NCBI GenBank assembly: GCA_029060215.1
Contig: JAIDUK010000007.1
Location: 14,876 to 78,875, forward strand
Length of the DNA: 64,000 bases
From: Alistipes sp.
GTDB taxonomy: Bacteria > Bacteroidota > Bacteroidia > Bacteroidales > Rikenellaceae
Direction: 5' to 3'
The notes under the pieces are model-generated. The model saw nothing but the letters and a program-made list of their open reading frames with translations. It was not told the DNA's origin and did not search any database. Positions 9,762 through 16,921 of this stretch are shown here, piece after piece (the stretch's first letter is position 1; every line of letters begins with the position of its first letter). A program made the translations under genes and the position numbers.

Positions 9762-10150
9762 GTTTTGCGAGGTGTGGGCCCGAGTTGCCGATTATCGGGT
9801 GCGGGGAGATATTGCCCCGAAGGTTTTCTGTTGCGTTGCATCCCGGATTTTCCCGCACCTGTTTTTCAGACATATCCCTTGTGGGTCTTTTATTGCATTG
9901 CCGGACTTAGCCATCTAACCAATGTAATAAACGGACCGAAGGGAGCGGGGTGCGGGGCCGTAGCCTTGCACCCCGTTTTTTTTGTGCCCGCGCTGCGCCG
10001 TCGGGAAATTTCCCGCACTTGATCAGACGTGTTAAAACGTTTTAGCAGCCCCGGTGCGCCCGGTGCGCGGCAGGCCGCGGGGAATCCGCCGCAAAATATC
10101 CGTTTCGGTCGGTTTTTGGACGGTGTTCGTTTTTTTGTCGTCCGGCAGGG
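9762..10150. other. intergenic region with unexplained structure
   Basis: No credible gene. It holds an 8-bp stem GGTGCGGG (9798-9805) with CCCGCACC (9852-9859) enclosing 46 bases and followed by five Ts, a second strong terminator at 9946-9983, and a copy of the palindromic TAAAACGTTTTA motif at 10032-10047. The stretch 9762-9983 could be a second small RNA, but I cannot name one. Confidence 0.4.
9946..9983 (+). terminator. Rho-independent terminator
   Basis: CGGGGTGC (9946-9953) pairs with GCACCCCG (9968-9975), followed by eight Ts. There is no protein gene just upstream, so it presumably ends the 6S-like transcript's readthrough or a second small RNA. Confidence 0.75.
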
Positions 10151-10180
10151 TTGGAAATAGCCGGATTGTTTTTATTTTTG
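10151..10180 (+). promoter_or_regulatory. promoter of the PepSY-like gene
   Basis: TTG at 10151-10153 and TATTTTTG at 10173-10180, spaced by 19 bases, precede the ATG at 10232. Confidence 0.65.
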
Positions 10181-10231
10181 CCTTTGGTCGGGTATTTGCC
10201 CGCAGACCATCGTCTTAAAATGTATAGGCAT

Positions 10232-10675
10232 ATGAAAAAGCGCGTTTTGTTTTTGGCGGCTCTTCTCTGTTCGGCCGCTTCCGTTTTCGCGGCGGCTGTC
10301 GCCGATCGCCCCGTCACGGTCGAGGAGTTGCCCGATGCGGCCCGGAAGTTCATCCGGACCCATTTCGCCGCTTCCGAGGTGTTGTACGCCAAGGTCGACG
10401 ACGATTTGTTCAACAACGATTACAAGGTCGTCTTCGCCGACGGGGTGTCTGTCGAGTTCGCCAGCAACGGCGAGTGGAAGGAGGTCGGGACCCGGCGCGG
10501 CGTCGTGCCTGCGGCCATCGTTCCCCAGCCCATCCGCGAGCGGGTCGAGAAGCAGTTTCCCGGCGTGCGCATCGAGAGCATCGAGCGCGACCGCAGGGGC
10601 TTCGAGGTGGGGCTCGGCAACGGGCTCGATCTGAAGTTCGACCGTCAGTTCAATCTGGTCGACATCGACGATTAG
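10232..10675 (+). CDS. PepSY-like periplasmic protein
   Basis: 147-residue exported protein: a signal peptide of about 22 residues (KKR, hydrophobic core, FAAA cleavage region) is followed by two tandem PepSY-like repeats of roughly 60 residues, each with the pattern of an acidic helix start, a hydrophobic face and a final strand (FADGVSVEFASNGEW; LGNGLDLKFDRQFNLVDID). Bacteroidales have many such small 'putative beta-lactamase-inhibitor-like, PepSY-like' proteins; their function is not known. The start is the ATG at 10232, which gives the signal peptide directly. Confidence 0.8.
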   Translation: MKKRVLFLAALLCSAASVFAAAVADRPVTVEELPDAARKFIRTHFAASEVLYAKVDDDLFNNDYKVVFADGVSVEFASNGEWKEVGTRRGVVPAAIVPQPIRERVEKQFPGVRIESIERDRRGFEVGLGNGLDLKFDRQFNLVDIDD

Positions 10676-10696
10676 TTCCGGCCGTCGATTTTGCCG

Positions 10697-10728
10697 CGCC
10701 CGCTTGCCGTTCAGGCAGGCGGGCGTTC
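10697..10728 (+). terminator. terminator-like hairpin
   Basis: A 12-base stem with one mismatch (10697-10708 with 10714-10725) and a 5-base loop follows the PepSY-like gene; the T run is weak. Confidence 0.5.
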
Positions 10729-10804
10729 GCATTGCATAGGCGTTGCTTATGGCGGCATCGGTTAATATGATTGTTTTTTCGGTCCGATATCGCGGATTGT
10801 GTCG

Positions 10805-10812
10805 TATCTTTG
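10805..10812 (+). promoter_or_regulatory. -7 box of the ferritin gene
   Basis: TATCTTTG at 10805-10812 lies 27 bases before the ferritin ATG; no clear -33 TTG at the usual distance. Confidence 0.55.
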
Positions 10813-10839
10813 CAGCAACGGATCAAATCTTATATCGCT

Positions 10840-11364
10840 ATGTTAAGCAAACAATTGCACGAGGCGCTCAACGCGCAGATCAACGCCGAGATGTGGTCGG
10901 CCTACCTCTACCTGTCGATGTCGCTCGACGCCGAGAACAAGGGGCTCAAGGGGGTGGCCAACTGGTTCTACATCCAGTTCCGCGAGGAGCAGGACCACGC
11001 GCGCATCTTCATGAATTACCTGCTCTCGCGCGACGCCGAGGTCAGGTTGCTCCCCATCGCCGAGGTGCCTGTGTCGTGGGCTTCGCCGCTCGAAATGTTC
11101 AAGGATACTTTGGAGCACGAGAAGAAGGTCACCGCCATGATCCACAATCTGGCCGCCATCGCCGCCGAGGACAAGGATTTCGCGTCGTCCAACAAGCTCG
11201 TGTGGTTCATCGACGAGCAGATCGAGGAGGAGGAGAACGCCCGCGGCATGATCCAGTCGTTCGAGGCCGTCGAGGGCAACAAATTCGGGCTCTACATGCT
11301 CGACAAGGAGTTGGCGGCACGTACTTATTCCGCGCCGTCGCCGCTCGCTTCGGCCGAGGATTGA
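10840..11364 (+). CDS. ftnA: ferritin (FtnA type)
   Basis: Iron-storage protein that oxidises Fe(II) and keeps it as a mineral inside a 24-mer shell. All ferroxidase ligands of the E. coli FtnA pattern are at the same positions: Glu17, Glu50, His53, Glu94, Gln127 and Glu130. Length 174 aa is that of a non-haem ferritin. The ATG at 10840 is chosen because it gives the standard MLSKQLHEALN start; the open frame upstream crosses the promoter. A strong terminator follows. Confidence 0.96.
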   Translation: MLSKQLHEALNAQINAEMWSAYLYLSMSLDAENKGLKGVANWFYIQFREEQDHARIFMNYLLSRDAEVRLLPIAEVPVSWASPLEMFKDTLEHEKKVTAMIHNLAAIAAEDKDFASSNKLVWFIDEQIEEEENARGMIQSFEAVEGNKFGLYMLDKELAARTYSAPSPLASAED

Positions 11365-11393
11365 GTTCGGGGCTGCCGGGTTTGCCGGAAAGC

Positions 11394-11435
11394 AAAGGCG
11401 AAAGGTGCGCAGGCGCTTTTCGCCTTTCGTTTTTC
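11394..11435 (+). terminator. Rho-independent terminator of the ferritin gene
   Basis: AAAGGCGAAA (11394-11403) pairs with TTTCGCCTTT (11418-11427) and is followed by a T-rich run to 11435. Confidence 0.8.
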
Positions 11436-11576
11436 GGAGAGCTCGTGGCCGGAATAGGGGGACAGCGTCCGGAGGGTTTCGGGGTCCGGCCGGGAGTGCG
11501 GCGGATCTTCGGAGCGTTGGGTGCGGTTTGTTATTTCAGGGAGACAGGTGTACGGCGGCTGAGGACTTCTGCTCCC

Positions 11577-11604
11577 GTCATTCCGAGCGCAGCGAAGAAT
11601 CTGT
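11577..11604. repeat. GTCATTCTGAGCGAAGCG-type intergenic repeat, copy 1
   Basis: A copy of a short intergenic repeat seen at least six more times here (43750, 48207, 53261, 53327, 53377, 56155). The outer ATTC and GAAT parts can pair to form a hairpin. Confidence 0.75.
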
Positions 11605-11646
11605 TGCCGGGTCGCAGGTTCGGGGGCGGCAGTTTTCGCGTCGGCG

Positions 11647-12378
11647 TTATTCTCGGTTCGTTATCTTGTAGTCTATCCCCGCCCGCCGGGCTTGTTCGTG
11701 TTGGCAGGCGCGGCGAATCCGGTACAGGCGGCCTTCTTTCAGCAGGCGCGCTCCCGTTTGATGGTAGCGGAACGGGATCTCCGCCGCCACGCATTGCCGC
11801 CGCAGGGCCGTTACCCAGCCGTAGTCGCAGACCCTCGCTTCGGAGCCCGATTCGCCGCCGACCGATACTTCTTCGACGGCGGGCGTCAGCCACGGCCGGA
11901 GGTCCAGCGGTCCCAGCAGCGGTGCGCAGATGATGACCCGGTGGAGGATCGGCGCTTCCAGAAAGCAGGGCAGCCGGCGTTCGGCCATCTCCTGATTCTC
12001 CACCGTGCAGCCGATCGTCACGTTCTCGTAGCCTTGGCCCCAGTCGGGCGGCAGGGTTTCGTGCAGGCGTTCGATGCGTTTGGTGAAGAACATGAACCGC
12101 AGGTCGCGGCGCAGGCGCATCATCGCCCATGCTTCGGGGCGCCACGGGTCGGCTTTTTCCAGCAGGAAGTCCGACGTGAAACACGTGTAGACCATTTCGC
12201 CCCCGGCGATCTTGAAGCGTCCGTCGCGGCTGCGGCGCACGGGCAGGTCGAACGACGCGGTTTTGCGGGCTTCGCTGCTGTCCAGCGCGTGTCGCGCGTC
12301 TTGGCGGTAGACATAGCAGTTGCGGCAGCCTTCGCTCGCCTTGCGGCATCCGTGCCACGGGTTCCACGTCACCGGCAT
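11647..12378 (-). CDS. DUF5131 (phage Gp37/Gp68-like) family protein
   Basis: 243-residue protein starting MPVTWNPWHGCRK with the three-cysteine pattern CRKASEGCRNCY, typical of the DUF5131/Gp37-Gp68 family, which resembles radical-SAM proteins in its cysteine-rich N-terminus. Later conserved elements are FFTKRIERL, TIGCTVENQE and GGESG. These are found in phages and in bacterial chromosomes; the reaction is unknown. It ends a three-gene minus-strand cluster (YqaA-like, GNAT, DUF5131) with gaps of only 3-4 bases between the genes. Confidence 0.85.
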   Translation of the reverse strand: MPVTWNPWHGCRKASEGCRNCYVYRQDARHALDSSEARKTASFDLPVRRSRDGRFKIAGGEMVYTCFTSDFLLEKADPWRPEAWAMMRLRRDLRFMFFTKRIERLHETLPPDWGQGYENVTIGCTVENQEMAERRLPCFLEAPILHRVIICAPLLGPLDLRPWLTPAVEEVSVGGESGSEARVCDYGWVTALRRQCVAAEIPFRYHQTGARLLKEGRLYRIRRACQHEQARRAGIDYKITNRE

Positions 12379-12381
12379 CTC

Positions 12382-12831
12382 CTACAGTTCCATTCGCAGC
12401 CGCACCAGATCGCGGCATTCTTCGCCCGCTTCCACGATCGGCGCAGGGTAATATTTCGGAAAATAGTCGCGTTCGACCTCCACCGGTTCGAATCCGAACG
12501 AGCGGTAGAGACGCAGCGGACCGTGCGACGTGTCGCCCGTCGCGATTTCGATGCGCCGGTGTCCTGCTTCGCGAGCTCGGCGCAGGGCATGGAATATCAG
12601 GTCGGTGGCTATTCCGCGGCGTTGGTAGGCCGGGTCGACCGCCAGATTCGCGATTTCGGCCGTGAAAGGGTGGGTGCGGATCACGACGCATACCCCGACG
12701 GCGCGTCCGTCCGTCACGGCTACATAGCAGTCGCCGCGGTCGATATAGTCGGCCACCGATTCGGGCGATTCGTCGCCCAGCAGCAGCAATTCCCACGGCG
12801 GGGTGTCGGTTTTCAGTATCTCGGTTTCCAT
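12382..12831 (-). CDS. GNAT family N-acetyltransferase
   Basis: 149-residue acetyl-CoA-dependent transferase. The core GNAT fold is visible: strand VGVCVVI, then IANLAVDPAYQRRGIATDLI with the acetyl-CoA pyrophosphate loop QRRGIA, and the C-terminal RLYRSFGFEPVEV element. The substrate cannot be told from the sequence. It is followed by the DUF5131 gene after 3 bases and preceded by the YqaA-type gene by 4 bases. Confidence 0.87.
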   Translation of the reverse strand: METEILKTDTPPWELLLLGDESPESVADYIDRGDCYVAVTDGRAVGVCVVIRTHPFTAEIANLAVDPAYQRRGIATDLIFHALRRAREAGHRRIEIATGDTSHGPLRLYRSFGFEPVEVERDYFPKYYPAPIVEAGEECRDLVRLRMEL

Positions 12832-12835
12832 AGGG

Positions 12836-13294
12836 TCAGAAGAGCCGGGCGATTCCTTCGTACGAGAGTACGATCGTCAGATAGCGCAGGGTCTTTCCCG
12901 CCAGCATCGTGCCGCCCGTTATCCATGCGTCGGCGCGCATCAGTCCCAGCAGCAGGGCGATCGCTTCGCCGATTACGGGCAGAAAGCAGAAGAAGCCCGC
13001 CGCCGCACCGCGCACCGCCATGAATTTCCGTGCTCGGGCCAGTTGGCGGGGTTTTATGCCCAGCCGGGCGATCCGTTCCGGGCGGCCTTGTTTGCCGATC
13101 CAGTAGCACGTCATGCCGCCCAGCGTGTTGCCCGTCGAGGCTGCCAGCAGGCACCACAGCGGGTGTGCGCCCACGCCCAGCAGCAGAGCCAGCACCGCTT
13201 CCGAGCTGAACGGTACGATGCTTCCCGCTATCGCCGCCGAAAGAAACAGCCCCCAATAGCCCCAGTCGGCCAGTATCTGCGTCAGGGTCTCCAT
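12836..13294 (-). CDS. YqaA-type (VTT/DedA-like) membrane protein
   Basis: 152-residue integral membrane protein with four or so hydrophobic segments and the VTT-domain pattern: FLSAAIAGSIVPFSSEAVLALL near the start, then NTLGGMTCYWIGK, and a re-entrant GFFCFLPVIGEAIALLLGL segment. YqaA proteins belong to the SNARE-associated/DedA group that is thought to help lipid turnover or membrane homeostasis. The ATG at 13294 is only 4 bases from a TATCTTTG -7 box (13299-13306 on the reverse strand), so the leader must be extremely short. Confidence 0.85.
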   Translation of the reverse strand: METLTQILADWGYWGLFLSAAIAGSIVPFSSEAVLALLLGVGAHPLWCLLAASTGNTLGGMTCYWIGKQGRPERIARLGIKPRQLARARKFMAVRGAAAGFFCFLPVIGEAIALLLGLMRADAWITGGTMLAGKTLRYLTIVLSYEGIARLF

Positions 13295-13445
13295 GCGTCA
13301 AAGATAGTGCAAATCCCGCTCCGCCCCAAAAGCCGTCCCAAGAAATTCGCCCGCAATAGATTCTCCCGCGCAGAAACTTTCTCCCGCAAAATCGCTCTCC
13401 CGCAAAAAGGCCCCTCTGCGCGGAAATGCCCCGCACAGCCCGCAT

Positions 13446-13478
13446 AAAAAATCGGCCGCCCCATCCGGAGCGGCCGAT
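13446..13478 (-). terminator. terminator of the ribose-type catabolic operon
   Basis: On the reverse strand a perfect 9-bp stem (13470-13478 with 13451-13459) with a 10-base loop is followed by five Ts. It lies 26 bases after the stop of the last gene of the operon. Confidence 0.85.
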
Positions 13479-13503
13479 GCTTGTGCATGGTTGCTAAATC
13501 GTT

Positions 13504-14250
13504 TTACTCGATCTCTTCCCACGTATACTCGAAGTATTCCATGTCGCCGCCGTAGTTCTTGTTTTCCTTTACTACGCAGCCGTTGTCGTCCATGTCGTAG
13601 GTGTAGACGGCCGATACGTCGGAGTGGGCCCACTTGCTCGATTCGCACAGGTAGACCGAGGGTTTGCCGAACAGGCCCGTTTCGTAGAGCCAGCGGCTCG
13701 GGTCGGTGGCTTCGCTGTGGATGTTGAAGATGTTGTTGGTGTTGGGCGTGCCCGTGTAGGTGTGGTTCTTGATCTGGAATCCGTCGTCACCCGGACGAGT
13801 CCACGTTACCAGACACTCTTGTTCCCACGCGATTTCCGACACGACTTCGCCGTTCTTCTTCACCGAGGTCATGTGGCCCTTGGCGTCGTAGGCGTATTCG
13901 CGTACGTCGTCCCATTCGTCGGTCATCTTGGCTACATAGCCGTTCGCGCCCAGTTCGATTTCGGCATAGCGGTTGCCCGAGTTGGTCACCGTGGCTTTGT
14001 TGCCTTCCCACGCGAAGTTGTAGTCCTTGCTTTCTTCGCGGTAGATACGCGTCACACGGCCGTCCGCATCGTAGGTGTACTGGTATACGTCGGCCCAGCC
14101 TTCGCCTACCAGCGAGTAGGTTTTAACGCGGTACTTGGGGCCTTGGGGCTCGTTCCCCCCCCCGCCTGCATTGTTATCGTCGTCGTTGCACGACACCATC
14201 ACGGCTGCACCCATCAGCAGCACGGCGAATACCGAAAAAAGCTTTTTCAT
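13504..14250 (-). CDS. surface lipoprotein with YD-like repeats (DUF4595-like)
   Basis: 248-residue lipoprotein. The signal ends in a lipobox at VMVSC followed by NDDDN, an acidic stretch of the kind that directs Bacteroidetes lipoproteins to the cell surface. A Gly-rich linker precedes repeated YxYDADGRVTR / YAYDAKGHMTSV / YTYDMDDNGCV units, like RHS/YD repeats and the DUF4595 proteins of Bacteroidales. It is 48 bases behind the transporter gene and before the terminator, so it is probably the last gene of the operon. The linker is encoded by nine consecutive Gs (14155-14163), a possible phase-variation site. Its role in the pathway is unknown; a substrate-binding surface lipoprotein is possible. 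Confidence 0.75.
   Translation of the reverse strand: MKKLFSVFAVLLMGAAVMVSCNDDDNNAGGGGNEPQGPKYRVKTYSLVGEGWADVYQYTYDADGRVTRIYREESKDYNFAWEGNKATVTNSGNRYAEIELGANGYVAKMTDEWDDVREYAYDAKGHMTSVKKNGEVVSEIAWEQECLVTWTRPGDDGFQIKNHTYTGTPNTNNIFNIHSEATDPSRWLYETGLFGKPSVYLCESSKWAHSDVSAVYTYDMDDNGCVVKENKNYGGDMEYFEYTWEEIE
14155..14163. repeat. homopolymer run (G9 on the coding strand)
   Basis: Nine Cs on the plus strand encode the three glycines after the lipobox of the DUF4595-like lipoprotein. Here the frame is intact. Confidence 0.9.
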
Positions 14251-14298
14251 AGTGTTTTTTGTTTAGGTTAGTGGAATGTGTGTTTGTCGGTCGAAAAT

Positions 14299-15309
14299 TC
14301 AGTTTCCTGCTCCGATGATCAGGCCCAGCCCCGTCAGGAACAGCACGAACATCAGTGCTACGAGCAGGTTCACGCGGCGCGTGCCGCCCCGGAATTCGCG
14401 CCAGATGAAGACGCCCCAGAACGCCGCCACCATCGTGGCGCCTTGTCCCAGTCCGTAGGAGATCGCCGTGCCGGCAGGTCCCGAGGCGATGTAGCTCGCC
14501 AGCGAGCCCAGACACCAGATCGCGCCGCCCAGCATGCCCACGCCGTGGGTCTTGGCCGAGCCGCCGAAGTACTCCGCATAGCGGACGCGTTCGCCCGCGA
14601 ACGGATAGCGCATGACCAGCGTGTTGAAAAGCAGGTTGCTCGCCACTACGCCCAGCGAGAAGACGAAAATGGCCGAGTAGGGGGTCATCATGCCTGCGGT
14701 CGGGGCCGCGAAGTTGTCGACGGCCATGCCTTTGACCACACAGCGGAAGAAGAACGACATCAGGATGCCCGCCGCGGCTGCCAGCAGCAGTCCGCGGGTG
14801 TTGGTCTTGGCCGCCGTGCCGCTGTTGCGCTGGTGCATGCCCGAGGCGATGCCGTTGCAGACGATGGCCGCCACGACCAGCGCCACGCCTGCAAAGAGCA
14901 GCACCGGGTTGCCCGAGGGTTGGCCGATGTAGTTGACGATGACGCCCAGCACCAGCGCCAGACCTACGCCCAGCGGGAATGCCACGGACATGCCCGCCAG
15001 CGCCGTCGAGGCCGAGAGCAGGATGTTGGAGGCGTTGAAGATCACGCCGCCCAGCACCACCCAGCCGATGCTTTCGGCCGATGCCTGCCCCAAATCGGCG
15101 AGGAAGCTGCGGCCTTCGTCGCCCGTGCTTCCCATCGTCAGACCCAGCAGCAGGGCCGCCAGCACCATGCCGATGACATAGTCCCAGTAGAAGAGTTCGT
15201 AGCGCCAGCTTTTCTGGGCCAGTTTCTGCGTGTTGCCCCACGAGCCCCAGCAGAGCATCGTGACGAAGCAGAACACGATGGCCAGTGAGTAACTTGATAC
15301 GATAAACAT
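14299..15309 (-). CDS. rusT: sugar transporter of the RhaT/GRP (DMT) type, probable ribose importer
   Basis: 336-residue inner-membrane protein with about ten hydrophobic segments. It starts with CWGSWGNTQKLAQKSWRYELFYWDYVIG, the pattern of the glucose/ribose porter and L-rhamnose symporter group of the drug/metabolite transporter superfamily. It follows the esterase gene by 13 bases. Because the operon also encodes ribokinase and ADP-ribosylglycohydrolases, ribose or a riboside is the most likely substrate, as for the RusT transporter of Bacteroides rus loci; that is inference from context. The gene symbol is used in that sense. Confidence 0.75.
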   Translation of the reverse strand: MFIVSSYSLAIVFCFVTMLCWGSWGNTQKLAQKSWRYELFYWDYVIGMVLAALLLGLTMGSTGDEGRSFLADLGQASAESIGWVVLGGVIFNASNILLSASTALAGMSVAFPLGVGLALVLGVIVNYIGQPSGNPVLLFAGVALVVAAIVCNGIASGMHQRNSGTAAKTNTRGLLLAAAAGILMSFFFRCVVKGMAVDNFAAPTAGMMTPYSAIFVFSLGVVASNLLFNTLVMRYPFAGERVRYAEYFGGSAKTHGVGMLGGAIWCLGSLASYIASGPAGTAISYGLGQGATMVAAFWGVFIWREFRGGTRRVNLLVALMFVLFLTGLGLIIGAGN

Positions 15310-15322
15310 AATGATCGGGTTA

Positions 15323-16921
15323 TTAGAGGGTTTGTTTCAGCGTGATTTTTTCGCCGAGTGTCGGGCGCAGGGCTTCCAGACAGCGTTCCGCAGCTCCCGC
15401 GTCGGCCGGGGTGCCGTCGACGACGCGGTACTCGAAGCCGATCCCGTCGGCGTGGCATCGTTTGTAGAGTTCGTTGGCCGATTCGTAGTTGCGGCCTTCG
15501 TCGGTCAGTGCAATGAAGTAGAAGACTTCGGGCGACGGCGCGATACTCGGATCCGTGGCCGCATCGAGCAGGAACAGCGCCTTGAAGGTCGGGTTCGTGC
15601 CTGTGGCTGCATAGGCCGTGCGGCCTGCTTCGCCCGCAGCGATGCACAGGCGGTGTTCGCGGTCCGCACCGAGGGCGAACGCGTCTTCGGCCGCAGCGAT
15701 GAACTTCTCCAGCGAGAAACCGGCAGCCGACGCATCGGCCGCGATCAGCACGAACGGCTTGGCGTTTTGGGTCGTTGCTAAAACGTTTAAGCATTCGTCG
15801 GGCGTGAGCGGCAGCGTGCCGTCGTGCAGCAGATAGAGAGCCGTGCAGCTGCCCTGCGGATCGTAGTCCTGCGGCGTGAAGATCTGGGCTTGCACGCCGG
15901 CCAGCTCGGCCGTGCGGCGGGTCGCCTTGTGGGGCGTGTAGCTGTTCCGTGCAGGGGCGTCGAACGGGCGGCCGTTGAAGCGGCAGTCGATGAAGCGCAG
16001 CGCTTCGGGCATCGCTCCGCGCCAGTAGTCGCCCGTGTGGGCGCCGTTGCGGACACGGTATTCGTGGGCGAACCCGATTTCGCGCAGCTGGCGGTGCAGG
16101 TCGTCGTTGGCCACCAGCAGCTGTTCCTCGTCGTCGCCGCAATCGAGATAGTAGGCCACTTCGGCATATTTTGCGGCGTTTCCGGCGGTGAACATGTAGA
16201 ACGGGCAGTGCGCCTTGTAGTAGTCGGTCAGACGGGCCTCTGCGGCCAGCCCCTTGCCGCCGAAGATGGCGCCCCACTGCGAATCCCACCCCGAAGCGGG
16301 TTCGGACATGTACTGCTCGTCGGTGCGGAACGACATGCTCAGCGGCACCGATACCGAGAAGAGCTCGGGGTGGCACGAGGGCAGAATCATCGCTCCGAAA
16401 CCGCCCATCGAATAACCTACCACAGCCCGGTGGCCGCGGTCGGCGAGGGTGCGGTAGGTCTTGTCGACATAGGGTACGAGCTCCTCGATGAACATCTTCA
16501 TGTAGTCGAAATTGCCGTCGATCCGGTCGACGTAGTAGGAGCGGAAGCCGGTGGGCATGATGTAGATCATGTCGCCGAGCCCGGCGGCTTCGCACTGGGC
16601 CACGGTGCTCTCGATGCGCAGCCACTGGTCGTTCCACGACTTGTGCGTGTCGCCCAGACCGTGGAGCAGGTAGACCGCACCGTAGCGGCGCTCGGGGTTG
16701 GACAGATAGTCTTCGGGCAGCAGCACGGCGATCTGGACGTTCTGCCGGAGGATCTCGCTCCGCACGCCGATTTCGCAAGCGTAGCGGACGAACTTTCCGG
16801 GCGCAGGGGGCCGGGCGTGCTCTTTCTCGCCGCAGCCGCCCGCGAGGGCGAGGCTGAGCGTAAGCGACAGGGCGGCCAGCAAATGGATCATACGCATCGT
16901 TTTAGGCTTATTCTTGTTCAT
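15323..16921 (-). CDS. lipoprotein esterase (esterase D/feruloyl-esterase-like, two-domain)
   Basis: 532-residue alpha/beta hydrolase exported as a lipoprotein (lipobox LAGGC). The first domain has the esterase D pattern VYLLHGLGD, the nucleophile in GYSMGGFGAM, an acid in YYLDCGDDEE and the histidine in VRNGAHTGDYW, so it should be active. The second half (from about residue 325) repeats the fold's start (TALYLLHDGTLP) and the alternating strands but lacks a GxSxG nucleophile, so it is probably a degenerate domain. The start at 16921 overlaps the preceding gene by 14 bases; ATGs at 16897 and 16891 are alternatives. A role in deacylating ribosides or other esters before uptake is inferred. 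Confidence 0.78.
   Translation of the reverse strand: MNKNKPKTMRMIHLLAALSLTLSLALAGGCGEKEHARPPAPGKFVRYACEIGVRSEILRQNVQIAVLLPEDYLSNPERRYGAVYLLHGLGDTHKSWNDQWLRIESTVAQCEAAGLGDMIYIMPTGFRSYYVDRIDGNFDYMKMFIEELVPYVDKTYRTLADRGHRAVVGYSMGGFGAMILPSCHPELFSVSVPLSMSFRTDEQYMSEPASGWDSQWGAIFGGKGLAAEARLTDYYKAHCPFYMFTAGNAAKYAEVAYYLDCGDDEEQLLVANDDLHRQLREIGFAHEYRVRNGAHTGDYWRGAMPEALRFIDCRFNGRPFDAPARNSYTPHKATRRTAELAGVQAQIFTPQDYDPQGSCTALYLLHDGTLPLTPDECLNVLATTQNAKPFVLIAADASAAGFSLEKFIAAAEDAFALGADREHRLCIAAGEAGRTAYAATGTNPTFKALFLLDAATDPSIAPSPEVFYFIALTDEGRNYESANELYKRCHADGIGFEYRVVDGTPADAGAAERCLEALRPTLGEKITLKQTL

Noticed and set aside
9798..9859. Possible riboswitch read on either strand
   Set aside because: I could not match the conserved core of any riboswitch class, and no metabolic gene follows in a suitable place.
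9593..9910. Short open frames within the 6S-like RNA region
   Set aside because: Cys-rich chance translation across a base-paired RNA; no start signal.
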